Below, piece after piece: positions 6,232 to 11,724 of a stretch of 12,112 nt of DNA. The translations under genes and the position numbers were made by a program. How positions within the stretch are numbered: position 1 is the stretch's first letter; each line of letters starts with the position of its first letter. The DNA is from Solirubrobacterales bacterium. Its GTDB lineage: Bacteria > Actinomycetota > Thermoleophilia > Solirubrobacterales > Solirubrobacteraceae. The notes beneath the pieces were generated by a model that had not been told where the DNA came from, made no database searches, and saw nothing but the letters and a program-made list of their open reading frames with translations. Location of the stretch: NCBI GenBank assembly GCA_025964075.1, contig JAOPZQ010000583.1, positions 1-12,112 of the forward strand, given 5' to 3'.

Positions 6232-6857
6232 CGCGTGTCGCGGGCCGAGGCGGCGACGAGGATCAGCTCCACGCACGCCGCAAGCGGAAGCGCGGTCGAG
6301 TCGAGCGTCAGGTGGTAGTGGCGGCAGTCCCGTGCGTCGGCTCCGTAGTAGTGACGGACGTAGGCCTCGCGCGCGCGGTCGGTCCGCTCGAGCCGCCGGC
6401 GGGCCTCGTCGGCGCCGATGCCCTCGATGCGCATCGCCTGCGCGATGCGGCGCTCGGCGGGGCCGCCGAGCCGCACGTGGAGCGCGCGGTCGTCGTCGGA
6501 GAGGATGAACGCCGCCGCGCGGCCGAGGATGACCCCCTTGCCCGCCGCGGCGTGCCAGCGGATCGTGTCCTCGGTCGCGTCGACGTAGGAGCGCTCGGAG
6601 GGCCCCGGCATCGGCTCCGGGGACGGGGCGCCGCCCATCGCCCCGGCGGCGGGCGCGAAGCGGCCGACCCAGCGCTCGAGCAGCGGGGCGAGGGACTCGT
6701 CGCGCTTCATCACCGCCTCGACCGGCACGTCGAGCTGCTCGGCGACGGTCACCGGGATCGCGCGGTCGACGAAAGGCACGCCGAGCCGGCGAGCAAGCTC
6801 TGGACCGACCTCGCTCCCGCCGGCGCCGTACGCGGCGGAGAGGGTGACGAGGGTCAT
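6228..6857 (-). CDS. Cytidylate kinase-like family protein
   Basis: A 209-residue P-loop protein of the cytidylate kinase-like group (Cytidylate_kin2). SAAYGAGGSEVGPELARRLG (residues 7-26) replaces the normal GxSGxGK[ST] loop; the lysine is absent, as is usual in this group, whose members often begin with a YGSGG-type sequence. FVDRAI (29-34) matches the substrate-side segment. GKGVILGRAAAFIL (106-119) is a second conserved strand, and RIEGIGADEARRRLERTDRAREAYVRHYYG (143-172) corresponds to the lid and its Arg residues. Activity as a nucleotide kinase is unproven. The region around 66-90 is Pro/Gly-rich and variable. The divergent Nudix gene is 31 bases away, hinting at shared control. A possible leaderless box, GAAGAT, lies 8 bases before the ATG. 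Confidence 0.85.
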   Translation of the reverse strand: MTLVTLSAAYGAGGSEVGPELARRLGVPFVDRAIPVTVAEQLDVPVEAVMKRDESLAPLLERWVGRFAPAAGAMGGAPSPEPMPGPSERSYVDATEDTIRWHAAAGKGVILGRAAAFILSDDDRALHVRLGGPAERRIAQAMRIEGIGADEARRRLERTDRAREAYVRHYYGADARDCRHYHLTLDSTALPLAACVELILVAASARDTR

Positions 6858-6876
6858 GCCGCGACATCTTCCCCGT

Positions 6877-6888
6877 TACCGTGGCGGC
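6877..6888 (+). promoter_or_regulatory. Leaderless -10 box (TACCGT) for the Nudix gene
   Basis: TACCGT (6877-6882) lies 6 bases before the ATG at 6889 in the 31-base gap between two divergent genes. No Shine-Dalgarno sequence is present. It supports the start at 6889 over the upstream in-frame ACG/GTG region. Confidence 0.5.
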
Positions 6889-7350
6889 ATGCCCCGAATG
6901 AGCGCCGGACTCCTTCTCTACCGCCACGGCGACGAGGGTCCGGAGGTGCTGCTGGTGCATCCGGGCGGGCCGTTCTGGGCCCGCAAGGACGCGGGCGCCT
7001 GGTCGGTCCCGAAGGGTGAAGTGGACGAGGGCGAGGACCCGGAGGCGGCCGCGCGCCGCGAGCTCGCGGAGGAGCTCGGGAGCGCGCCGCCGCTCGGCGA
7101 GCTGATCGATCTCGGCGAGGTGCGCCAGCAGGGCGGCAAGGTGGTCCGTGCGTGGGCCGCGGAGGCGGTCTTCGATCCGGCGACCCTGCGCAGCAACGCT
7201 TTCGAGCTCGAGTGGCCGCCGCGATCGGGCCGTAGCCAGGAGTTCCCCGAGGTCGACCGCGCCGAGTGGTTCCGGCCCGACGAGGCCCGCACGAAGATCA
7301 ATCCCGCGCAAATTGCCTTCGTCGACCGCTTGCTCGCGCAACTTCGCTAG
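6889..7350 (+). CDS. Nudix hydrolase (NUDIX domain protein)
   Basis: A 153-residue hydrolase of nucleoside diphosphates linked to another group. The Nudix box is complete at residues 43-65: Gly43, Glu49, then RELAEELG at 57-64, with the metal-binding Glu residues in place; the final hydrophobic position is Ser65. The N-terminus SAGLLLYRHGDEGPEVLLVHPGG followed by FWARKDAGAWSVPKGE is typical of a bacterial subgroup related to diadenosine polyphosphate and MutT-like enzymes; the substrate is not determinable. C-terminal EFPEVDRAEWFRPDEARTKINPAQIAFVDRLL is the conserved W/F-rich end. The ATG at 6889 is chosen for the TACCGT box. It is divergent from the kinase-like gene. Its stop codon region may carry the promoter of the RNA element downstream. 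Confidence 0.92.
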   Translation: MPRMSAGLLLYRHGDEGPEVLLVHPGGPFWARKDAGAWSVPKGEVDEGEDPEAAARRELAEELGSAPPLGELIDLGEVRQQGGKVVRAWAAEAVFDPATLRSNAFELEWPPRSGRSQEFPEVDRAEWFRPDEARTKINPAQIAFVDRLLAQLR

Positions 7351-7353
7351 CCT
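7348..7353 (+). promoter_or_regulatory. Possible -10 box (TAGCCT) for the RNA element
   Basis: TAGCCT overlaps the Nudix stop codon (7348-7350) and would place a transcription start near 7360, just before the closing helix of the predicted RNA (7366). No convincing -35 box is seen. Confidence 0.3.
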
Positions 7354-7359
7354 GATCCG

Positions 7360-7554
7360 TCCGGCGGATTGCCCACTTGGTCAGGGCGCCTTCGGGCGCC
7401 CAGCCGGGTAACGCGCCGGCCGCAAGGCCGGCGGCCTGCCTCGGTGACCGAGAGTGTCTAGCCGCCCAGGCATCGACACACAAGTCCTGGGACGTAAGTA
7501 GTAAACGGCGATCCATGACCGGGCGGTAACGGGCGGGCCAATAGGCCCGCCCGT
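7360..7554 (+). ncRNA. Candidate structured RNA, class not recognised
   Basis: The gap between the Nudix and SGNH genes can fold into a closed, multi-helix RNA. P1 is 8 bp: 7366-7373 (GGATTGCC) with 7507-7514 (GGCGATCC), one G-U pair. P2: 7375-7379 (ACTTG) with 7481-7485 (CAAGT). P3: a 7-bp stem 7384-7390/7395-7401 capped by TTCG. P4: an 8-bp stem 7414-7421/7426-7433 capped by GCAA, a GNRA loop. P5: CTCGG-TGA-CCGAG, 7440-7452. P6: GTGTC 7454-7458 with GACAC 7475-7479. CCCAGG in the P6 loop (7465-7470) can pair with CCTGGG (7486-7491), a pseudoknot. A strong hairpin ends it at 7554. It fits no riboswitch consensus I know. It may be a free RNA or a leader with a terminator. The helices are seen in one sequence only. 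Confidence 0.4.
7529..7554 (+). terminator. Strong terminator-like hairpin
   Basis: ACGGGCGGGCC (7529-7539) pairs perfectly with GGCCCGCCCGT (7544-7554) across an AATA loop: an 11-bp GC-rich stem. There is no T-run after it (CCGCGCTT). It ends 22 bases before the SGNH start, so it can terminate the Nudix transcript or the RNA element without affecting the SGNH gene's own promoter. Confidence 0.65.
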
Positions 7555-7562
7555 CCGCGCTT

Positions 7563-7576
7563 CATACTCCGGTGCG
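7563..7576 (+). promoter_or_regulatory. Leaderless -10 box (CATACT) for the SGNH gene
   Basis: CATACT (7563-7568) has the key A and T and lies 8 bases before the GTG at 7577. It follows directly after the terminator hairpin. Confidence 0.4.
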
Positions 7577-8509
7577 GTGCGCCCCGTCGTCGTCCTGGTT
7601 GTGCTGATGGCGCTCGGAGGCTCCGCCTACGCGCACGGCCTCGCCTCGCATCGGCGCTGCTTCGGCGCCGCCTCGCGCGACCCCGCGCACCCCTGCCACA
7701 ATCCGCGGCTGGACCGGTCGGTCTTCCCCACGCCGAGCGAGGCGCAGATCACGCCCAACGCCGCGTGCCGGCCGTCGACGATCCACCCGATCGAGGTCTG
7801 CGCCTTCGGCGAGCGGCGGCGAACGGCGAAGGCCGCCGTCGTCCTCCTCGGCGACAGCCACGCCGAGCACTGGCGCGCCGCCGTCGAGGTCGTCGCGCGC
7901 GCGCAGGGCTGGCGGGGCCTGTCGATCACGCACGCGAGCTGCCCGTTCTCCGCGGCCGTGCGGGTACTCGGTCGCCGGGCCAGTCGCGGATGCGTCCGCT
8001 GGAAGGGCCACGTGCGGCAGTGGTTCGTCGACCACCCGGCTGTGCGCACCGTGTTCGTCTCCGAGACCTCCGGCGGCCGCGGCGTGAGGTCCCGCGGCGG
8101 GCGGAGCGTGTTCGCCACCGCGGTCCGCGGCTACCGCCGGGCGTGGACGTCGCTGCCCCGGTCGGTCGAGCACATCGTGGTGATCCGCGACACGCCGAAG
8201 TCCGCGACCCAGACGCTCACCTGCGTCGCCGCCGCGATTCGCAACCGCGCGCGGGCCGGCGACCTGTGCGCGCTGCCCCGCGGCCGCTACCTCGATCGCG
8301 ATCCCGCCGCGGTCGCCGCCGCCCGCTACCGCCGGGACCGGGCGCAGTCCATCGACTTGACGCCGTTCTTCTGCGGCACGCAGCGCTGCTACCCGGTCGT
8401 CGGCGGAGCGCTCGTCTACAAGGACACGACCCACATCACCCGGGCCTTCGCCGGGACCCTCGGGCCCTACCTCCTGGCGAAGGTGAAGAAGCTCATGCGC
8501 CGCTGGTGA
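7577..8509 (+). CDS. Secreted SGNH-domain protein (acyltransferase/esterase-like)
   Basis: A 310-residue exported protein with the SGNH fold found as the C-terminal domain of many OafA-type surface acyltransferases, here on its own. Residues 1-19 (MRPVVVLVVLMALGGSAYA) form a signal peptide. Block I is VVLLGDSHAEHW with Ser94 as nucleophile and His95 beside it; the Asp-His pair is KDTTHIT with Asp283 and His286. Other conserved features are ITHASCPF and paired Cys residues (28/40, 64/75, and two near FFCGTQRCYP) that suggest disulfides outside the cell. It would add or remove acyl groups on an extracellular polysaccharide; direction and substrate are not known. It is convergent with a secreted glycosidase-like gene, the stops being 9 bases apart. 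The start is GTG 7577, with CATACT 8 bases upstream. Confidence 0.87.
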   Translation: MRPVVVLVVLMALGGSAYAHGLASHRRCFGAASRDPAHPCHNPRLDRSVFPTPSEAQITPNAACRPSTIHPIEVCAFGERRRTAKAAVVLLGDSHAEHWRAAVEVVARAQGWRGLSITHASCPFSAAVRVLGRRASRGCVRWKGHVRQWFVDHPAVRTVFVSETSGGRGVRSRGGRSVFATAVRGYRRAWTSLPRSVEHIVVIRDTPKSATQTLTCVAAAIRNRARAGDLCALPRGRYLDRDPAAVAAARYRRDRAQSIDLTPFFCGTQRCYPVVGGALVYKDTTHITRAFAGTLGPYLLAKVKKLMRRW

Positions 8510-8527
8510 CTCCCGTCGCTACGGCGC
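8497..8527. terminator. Possible bidirectional hairpin between convergent genes
   Basis: GCGCCG (8497-8502) can pair with CGGCGC (8522-8527) across a 19-base loop that contains both stop codon regions. The loop is long and the stem short, so support is weak. Confidence 0.25.
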
Positions 8528-9430
8528 GAACTGATGCGCGGCGCGGAGGAGCGTCGCGTACGCCGGCCGCACCGTGCCGTCGGGGCGCGTGAGGCCGGCG
8601 TCGAACCCGTCGCACCCGTTGCCGCGCCACGAGTACACGTAGAGGCGGTCGAGGCTCGCGCGGTAATGGCGGGCGAGCGCCAGCAGCCACGTGGTCCGCG
8701 ACGCCGCCCGGCGCTCGTTGCACGGGAACTGACCGGTGTTGACGAGGCCGCCGGTCTCGGTCCACCACATCCGGACGCGCCGATTCCAGCGGCGCGCCTC
8801 GGCGAGGATGCCGCCGGTCCCGGTGCGGCGCTGGCGGTTCACGTCCTCGTAGTTGTGGATGCCGACGATGGCCGCCCGGCGCCGGTTGACCGGCCCGAGC
8901 GCGCGGTAGAACGCGGCGACGTACCGGGGCGCCGAGGTCGTGTCGAGCACGTCGAGCGCGACGATGCGGCAGCCGGGGCACATCCCCCGCAGCGCGACGA
9001 AGAACTGCGCCGCCCGGCGCGGCGAGCGGTAGGTGGGCTCGGAGATGTGGTTCTCCTCGTTCCACACGCCCCAGTCCACGACGCCGCGGGCGCGGTAGCG
9101 GTCGACGAGGAAGCCGACGTAGCGCCGGTACGCGGCGACGCTCGGCAGGCGGGCCACCCCGTGCGTGTAGTCGTTGGTCGAGATGTGCATGAGCACCTGC
9201 ACGCCCGCGTCGCGAGCGGCGTCGACGTAGGCGTCGGCGGCCGCGAGACTCGCCGGGCGCCGCTTGGCGTCCCACGGGACGAAGTACCGGGCCATGTGCG
9301 CCCCGAGCGCGGTGAACGCGGGCTGGGTGAACATCGCGGGCGACTCGTCGCCGACGCCGATCCGGATCGCCGCGCCGGCCGGTGCGGCGAGCACCAGGAC
9401 GGCGAGGATGGAGAGCAGGAGCGCGCGCAT
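8519..9430 (-). CDS. Secreted glycoside hydrolase-like TIM-barrel protein
   Basis: A 303-residue protein with a signal peptide (MRALLLSILAVLVLAAPAGA, cleavage near residue 20). The mature part looks like a clan GH-A (beta/alpha)8 glycosidase. VDWGVWNEENHIS has the acid/base Glu125 after Asn124, and MWWTETGGLV has the nucleophile Glu225 on the expected later strand. YVYSWRG and DAGLTRPDGTVRPAYATLLRA are the usual barrel end. Cys151/154 and Cys238/273 may form disulfides. Relatives are often annotated as cellulase or GH39/GH5-like; the sugar is unknown. The ATG at 9430 is preferred because it begins the signal peptide; an in-frame GTG at 9457 adds nine polar residues. There is no good leaderless box or Shine-Dalgarno sequence, so its promoter is unclear. 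It may act on the same surface glycan as the convergent SGNH protein. Confidence 0.85.
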   Translation of the reverse strand: MRALLLSILAVLVLAAPAGAAIRIGVGDESPAMFTQPAFTALGAHMARYFVPWDAKRRPASLAAADAYVDAARDAGVQVLMHISTNDYTHGVARLPSVAAYRRYVGFLVDRYRARGVVDWGVWNEENHISEPTYRSPRRAAQFFVALRGMCPGCRIVALDVLDTTSAPRYVAAFYRALGPVNRRRAAIVGIHNYEDVNRQRRTGTGGILAEARRWNRRVRMWWTETGGLVNTGQFPCNERRAASRTTWLLALARHYRASLDRLYVYSWRGNGCDGFDAGLTRPDGTVRPAYATLLRAAHQFAP

Positions 9431-9479
9431 GCCCCGGTGAGAACGTCCGGAGGGCACCGAGGTTGCGCTCGCGGTGGGT

Positions 9480-9493
9480 TAGGTTGCCGGACC
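9480..9493 (+). promoter_or_regulatory. Leaderless -10 box (TAGGTT) for the GNAT gene
   Basis: TAGGTT (9480-9485) lies 8 bases before the ATG at 9494. No Shine-Dalgarno sequence is present. It supports this start rather than the long open frame upstream, which is antisense to the glycosidase. Confidence 0.5.
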
Positions 9494-9958
9494 ATGCCCG
9501 ACTTCACGATCGCCCCCGTCGGCGCCGCCGACCTCGACGACCTGCTCCCGCTGATGCGCGCCTACTGCGACTTCTACGAGGTCGCGCCCTCCGGCGAGGC
9601 CCTGCTTGCGCTCTCCCGCGCCCTGATCGCGGATCCGCAGAACGAGGGCGTCCAGCTCCTCGGTCGCGACGGCGACGGCGCCGCGCGGGGCTTCGCGACG
9701 ATCTTCTGGAGCTGGTCGACCACGCGGGCGTGCCGGATCGGCGTCATGAACGACCTGTTCGTGGCGCCCGAGGCGCGCGGCGGCGGCCTGGCCGAAGCGC
9801 TCATCCGGGCGTGCGCGAGCCGCGCCGGCAAGCACGGCGCGCCGCTCCTCGAGTGGCAGACGGCGCCCGACAACCACCGTGCCCAGGCCGTCTACGACCG
9901 GGTCGGCGGGACGCGCTCTCAGTGGGTCGAGTACGAGCTCGACACCTCGAGCTCGTAG
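9494..9958 (+). CDS. GNAT family N-acetyltransferase
   Basis: A 154-residue acetyltransferase of normal GNAT length. The fold is seen in order: an N-terminal strand and helix (FTIAPVGAADLDDLLPLMRAYCDFYEV), strand 4 with motif A (IGVMNDLFVAPEARGGGLAEALI, acetyl-CoA pyrophosphate loop at residues 94-100), and the motif B end WQTAPDNHRAQAVYDRVGG with Tyr134 as likely general acid. The amine substrate is unknown. The last ten codons lie in an 11-bp perfect inverted repeat shared with the convergent M24 gene, giving the tail YELDTSSS. The two genes overlap by 40 bases, and the dyad may act as terminator for both. Confidence 0.92.
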   Translation: MPDFTIAPVGAADLDDLLPLMRAYCDFYEVAPSGEALLALSRALIADPQNEGVQLLGRDGDGAARGFATIFWSWSTTRACRIGVMNDLFVAPEARGGGLAEALIRACASRAGKHGAPLLEWQTAPDNHRAQAVYDRVGGTRSQWVEYELDTSSS

Positions 9959-11082
9959 GGGAAGTCCGTCAGCACCTCGGCGCCGTCCTCGGTGACGAGG
10001 ACGAGGTCCTCGATGCGGCATCCGCCGTACCCGTGGCGGTAGAGGCCGGGCTCCAGGGCGACGACCTCGCCGGCCCGCAGCGGATCGGAGCCCGTGCGCC
10101 CGAGGGAGGGCTCCTCGTGCACCTCGAGCCCGACGCCGTGGCCGAGGCCGTGGAAGAACCCGTCGCGCAGGACCTCGCCGGGCTTCTTCGAGAGCTGGGT
10201 CGGATGGCCGTGCTCCTCGAAGAGGTCGCAGACGAGCTTGAAGAGCTCGAAGCCGGTGACGCCCGGCCGCGTCGCGGCCACGGCCCGTTCGAGCGCCTCG
10301 CGCGACAGCGCGTACCACTCGCGCAACTCGGGGCCGGGATCGCCGACGACGAAGCTCCGCGTCATGTCGCTGAAGCACCCGGTGGCGCGGTCGGCCGGCC
10401 AGAGGTCGATGACGATCGGCTCGCCGGGCGCGATCGGCCCCGAGCCCATGTGGTGCCCGACCGCGGTCTGCGGGCCGTGCGAGGCGAGGACCTCGTCGAC
10501 GGCGGCCCCGTGGGCGGCGAACGCCGCTTCGATGTCGACCTTCAGGCGCTCGCTGGTGAGCGGCTGGCCGTCGAGGAGGACGACGCCGTCCGCGGGCTCG
10601 GCCGCGCGCAGCAGCTCGACCGCGGCGCGCATCCCGGCCTCGGCGGCGCGCTGCGCCCGGCGGATGCCGGCGAGCTCGGCCGCGTTCTTCACGAGGCGCC
10701 GCTCGACGAACGCCTGCCGGTCGACCTCGACCTCGATGCCGGCGCCGCGCAGGTAGTCCGCGACGTCGAGGGGGAAGCCGGGCGGCACCGCGGCGCGCGC
10801 GATCTCCAGCCGCCGGCAGGCGATCAGCGCGACCTCGAGCTGGACCTCGTGCCGCGACAGGCCCGAGCCGAGCAGCTCGTCCTGACCGAGCTCCTCCGGC
10901 GTCAGCACCTCGAGCCCGGGCGCCGCGGCCCGCGCGCCGTCGGCGTCGAGCTGGCTCAGCACCGCGTAGCGGCGGCCGTCGCGCTCGGCGTAGAGGAACG
11001 GATCCACGATGCCGGTCGGGATCTCGTGACGGAGCTCGGGAGACCGAGCGGTGTCGGCGAACATCAGGACATCGTCGGGCAT
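9919..11082 (-). CDS. M24 family metallopeptidase (Xaa-Pro aminopeptidase-like)
   Basis: A 387-residue two-domain protein: an N-terminal creatinase/prolidase-type domain (about 1-130) and a C-terminal pita-bread domain. The metal ligands are complete: Asp226 (VIDLWP), Asp239 (SDMTRSF), His315 (GLGHGVGLEVHEEP), Glu344 (ALEPGLY) and Glu358 (RIEDLVLV), with His210/211 in GHHMGSGP. The first two Asp are 13 apart rather than the common 11 because of the WPADRATG insertion, which I recall from a known subgroup. It probably releases N-terminal residues before proline in the cytosol. The ATG at 11082 is chosen because TATGGT lies exactly 7 bases upstream; the in-frame ATG at 11094 and GTG at 11103 overlap that box. 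The C-terminal tail YELEVSSSYSTH comes from the dyad shared with the GNAT gene. Confidence 0.93.
   Translation of the reverse strand: MPDDVLMFADTARSPELRHEIPTGIVDPFLYAERDGRRYAVLSQLDADGARAAAPGLEVLTPEELGQDELLGSGLSRHEVQLEVALIACRRLEIARAAVPPGFPLDVADYLRGAGIEVEVDRQAFVERRLVKNAAELAGIRRAQRAAEAGMRAAVELLRAAEPADGVVLLDGQPLTSERLKVDIEAAFAAHGAAVDEVLASHGPQTAVGHHMGSGPIAPGEPIVIDLWPADRATGCFSDMTRSFVVGDPGPELREWYALSREALERAVAATRPGVTGFELFKLVCDLFEEHGHPTQLSKKPGEVLRDGFFHGLGHGVGLEVHEEPSLGRTGSDPLRAGEVVALEPGLYRHGYGGCRIEDLVLVTEDGAEVLTDFPYELEVSSSYSTH
9932..9957. terminator. Perfect coding palindrome at the ends of two convergent genes
   Basis: TACGAGCTCGA (9932-9942) and TCGAGCTCGTA (9947-9957) are perfect inverted repeats around CACC. 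The element includes the first two bases of the GNAT stop codon and is coding on both strands. It would form the same hairpin in both transcripts, so it may work as a bidirectional terminator; no T-run follows on either side. Confidence 0.5.
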
Positions 11083-11115
11083 GGCGGCCACCATAGCTGG
11101 CACTAGACTTGCGCC
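11083..11115. promoter_or_regulatory. Divergent leaderless promoters (M24 / two-TM protein)
   Basis: Only 33 bases separate the two start codons. TATGGT on the minus strand (plus 11090-11095) is 7 bases before the M24 ATG; TAGACT (11104-11109) is 6 bases before the ATG at 11116. The two boxes are 8 bases apart, so polymerases on the two promoters should compete. Confidence 0.55.
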
Positions 11116-11724
11116 ATGGCCAAGGCGAAGCCGCGCCCCATGCGCATCGAACAGAAGAGCCAGCTCGCCGCGATGCAGCGGCTCGAGTCGCGCAGCGACG
11201 AGGAGCTGGAGTCGGAGACGAAGTTCAAGGCCGCCGCGCTGGCGATCCTCGGCGCTCGTGCCGCCGAGAAGTACGACGCGAAGGCCGCCCGCGCCTACTT
11301 CCAGAAGGCGATCGCCGCCGCTCGTCCCCAGGAGCGCCTCCAGCTCCGCCGCATGGCCGACGCCTCCCTCGCGCTCGCCGAGCGCCGTGCCGACGACCTC
11401 AGGGACGCCGTCACCCGGCTCGGGCAGGAGCCGCCGAGCGGCCGCCAGCTCTTCGCCCTGCGCTTCATGGGCCTGATCGCGCCGCCGCCCGGAGCCAACA
11501 TCCTGCTGAAGGCGCGAGGGGTGCTGCTCATCCTGGCGCTGGTCATCCTCGTGCTGGCGATCGGGTTCGGCATCGTCGAGCTGATCGCGCTGCCGTTCGG
11601 CGGCATGGCGATCGGCGGGGCCATCGTGCTCGGCTTCATCGTCGCGGTCGTCGCGATCGCGGTGCTCGCGATGTGGGGACGCCGGCGCCAGGCGAAAGCA
11701 CGCGCGCAGCGCGCCGCTACCTGA
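11116..11724 (+). CDS. Two-TM membrane protein with helical N-terminal domain, unknown function
   Basis: A 202-residue protein. The N-terminal 120 residues are charged and helical, with a TPR-like helix pair (about 48-92: EKYDAKAARAYFQKAIAAA, then ERLQLRRMADASLALAERR). A conserved-looking GLIAPPPGANILLKARG precedes two hydrophobic helices at about 135-158 and 163-187, and the basic tail RRRQAKARAQR should stay in the cytosol. I know no function; a scaffold or membrane-anchored adaptor is possible. The ATG at 11116 has TAGACT 6 bases upstream and no Shine-Dalgarno sequence. It is divergent from the M24 peptidase and overlaps the convergent cyclophilin by 8 bases at the 3' end. Confidence 0.8.
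   Translation: MAKAKPRPMRIEQKSQLAAMQRLESRSDEELESETKFKAAALAILGARAAEKYDAKAARAYFQKAIAAARPQERLQLRRMADASLALAERRADDLRDAVTRLGQEPPSGRQLFALRFMGLIAPPPGANILLKARGVLLILALVILVLAIGFGIVELIALPFGGMAIGGAIVLGFIVAVVAIAVLAMWGRRRQAKARAQRAAT

Noticed and set aside
5854..7341. Long minus-strand open frame upstream of and in frame with vapB
   Set aside because: It is antisense to the small membrane and Nudix genes and runs out of frame across the kinase-like gene. The translation is Arg/Pro/Ala-rich with no recognisable domain. Only the last 76 codons are vapB.
7501..7514. Resemblance of GTAAACGGCG to the rRNA target of R2-type elements or a 23S rRNA fragment
   Set aside because: Only ten bases match and the flanks do not resemble rRNA; no reverse transcriptase or endonuclease gene is nearby.
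7351..7528. Known riboswitch, T-box, tmRNA, SRP RNA or tRNA in the largest gap
   Set aside because: None of the conserved sequence blocks I know for these classes is present, and there is no cloverleaf or CCA end. It is left as an unclassified RNA candidate.
8534..9493. Long plus-strand extension upstream of the GNAT gene
   Set aside because: Antisense to the glycosidase-like gene. The GNAT start at 9494 is supported by TAGGTT and by the domain boundary.
9382..11106. A 574-codon plus-strand frame
   Set aside because: Antisense to the M24 gene, which has all five metal ligands. The frame is a composition effect.
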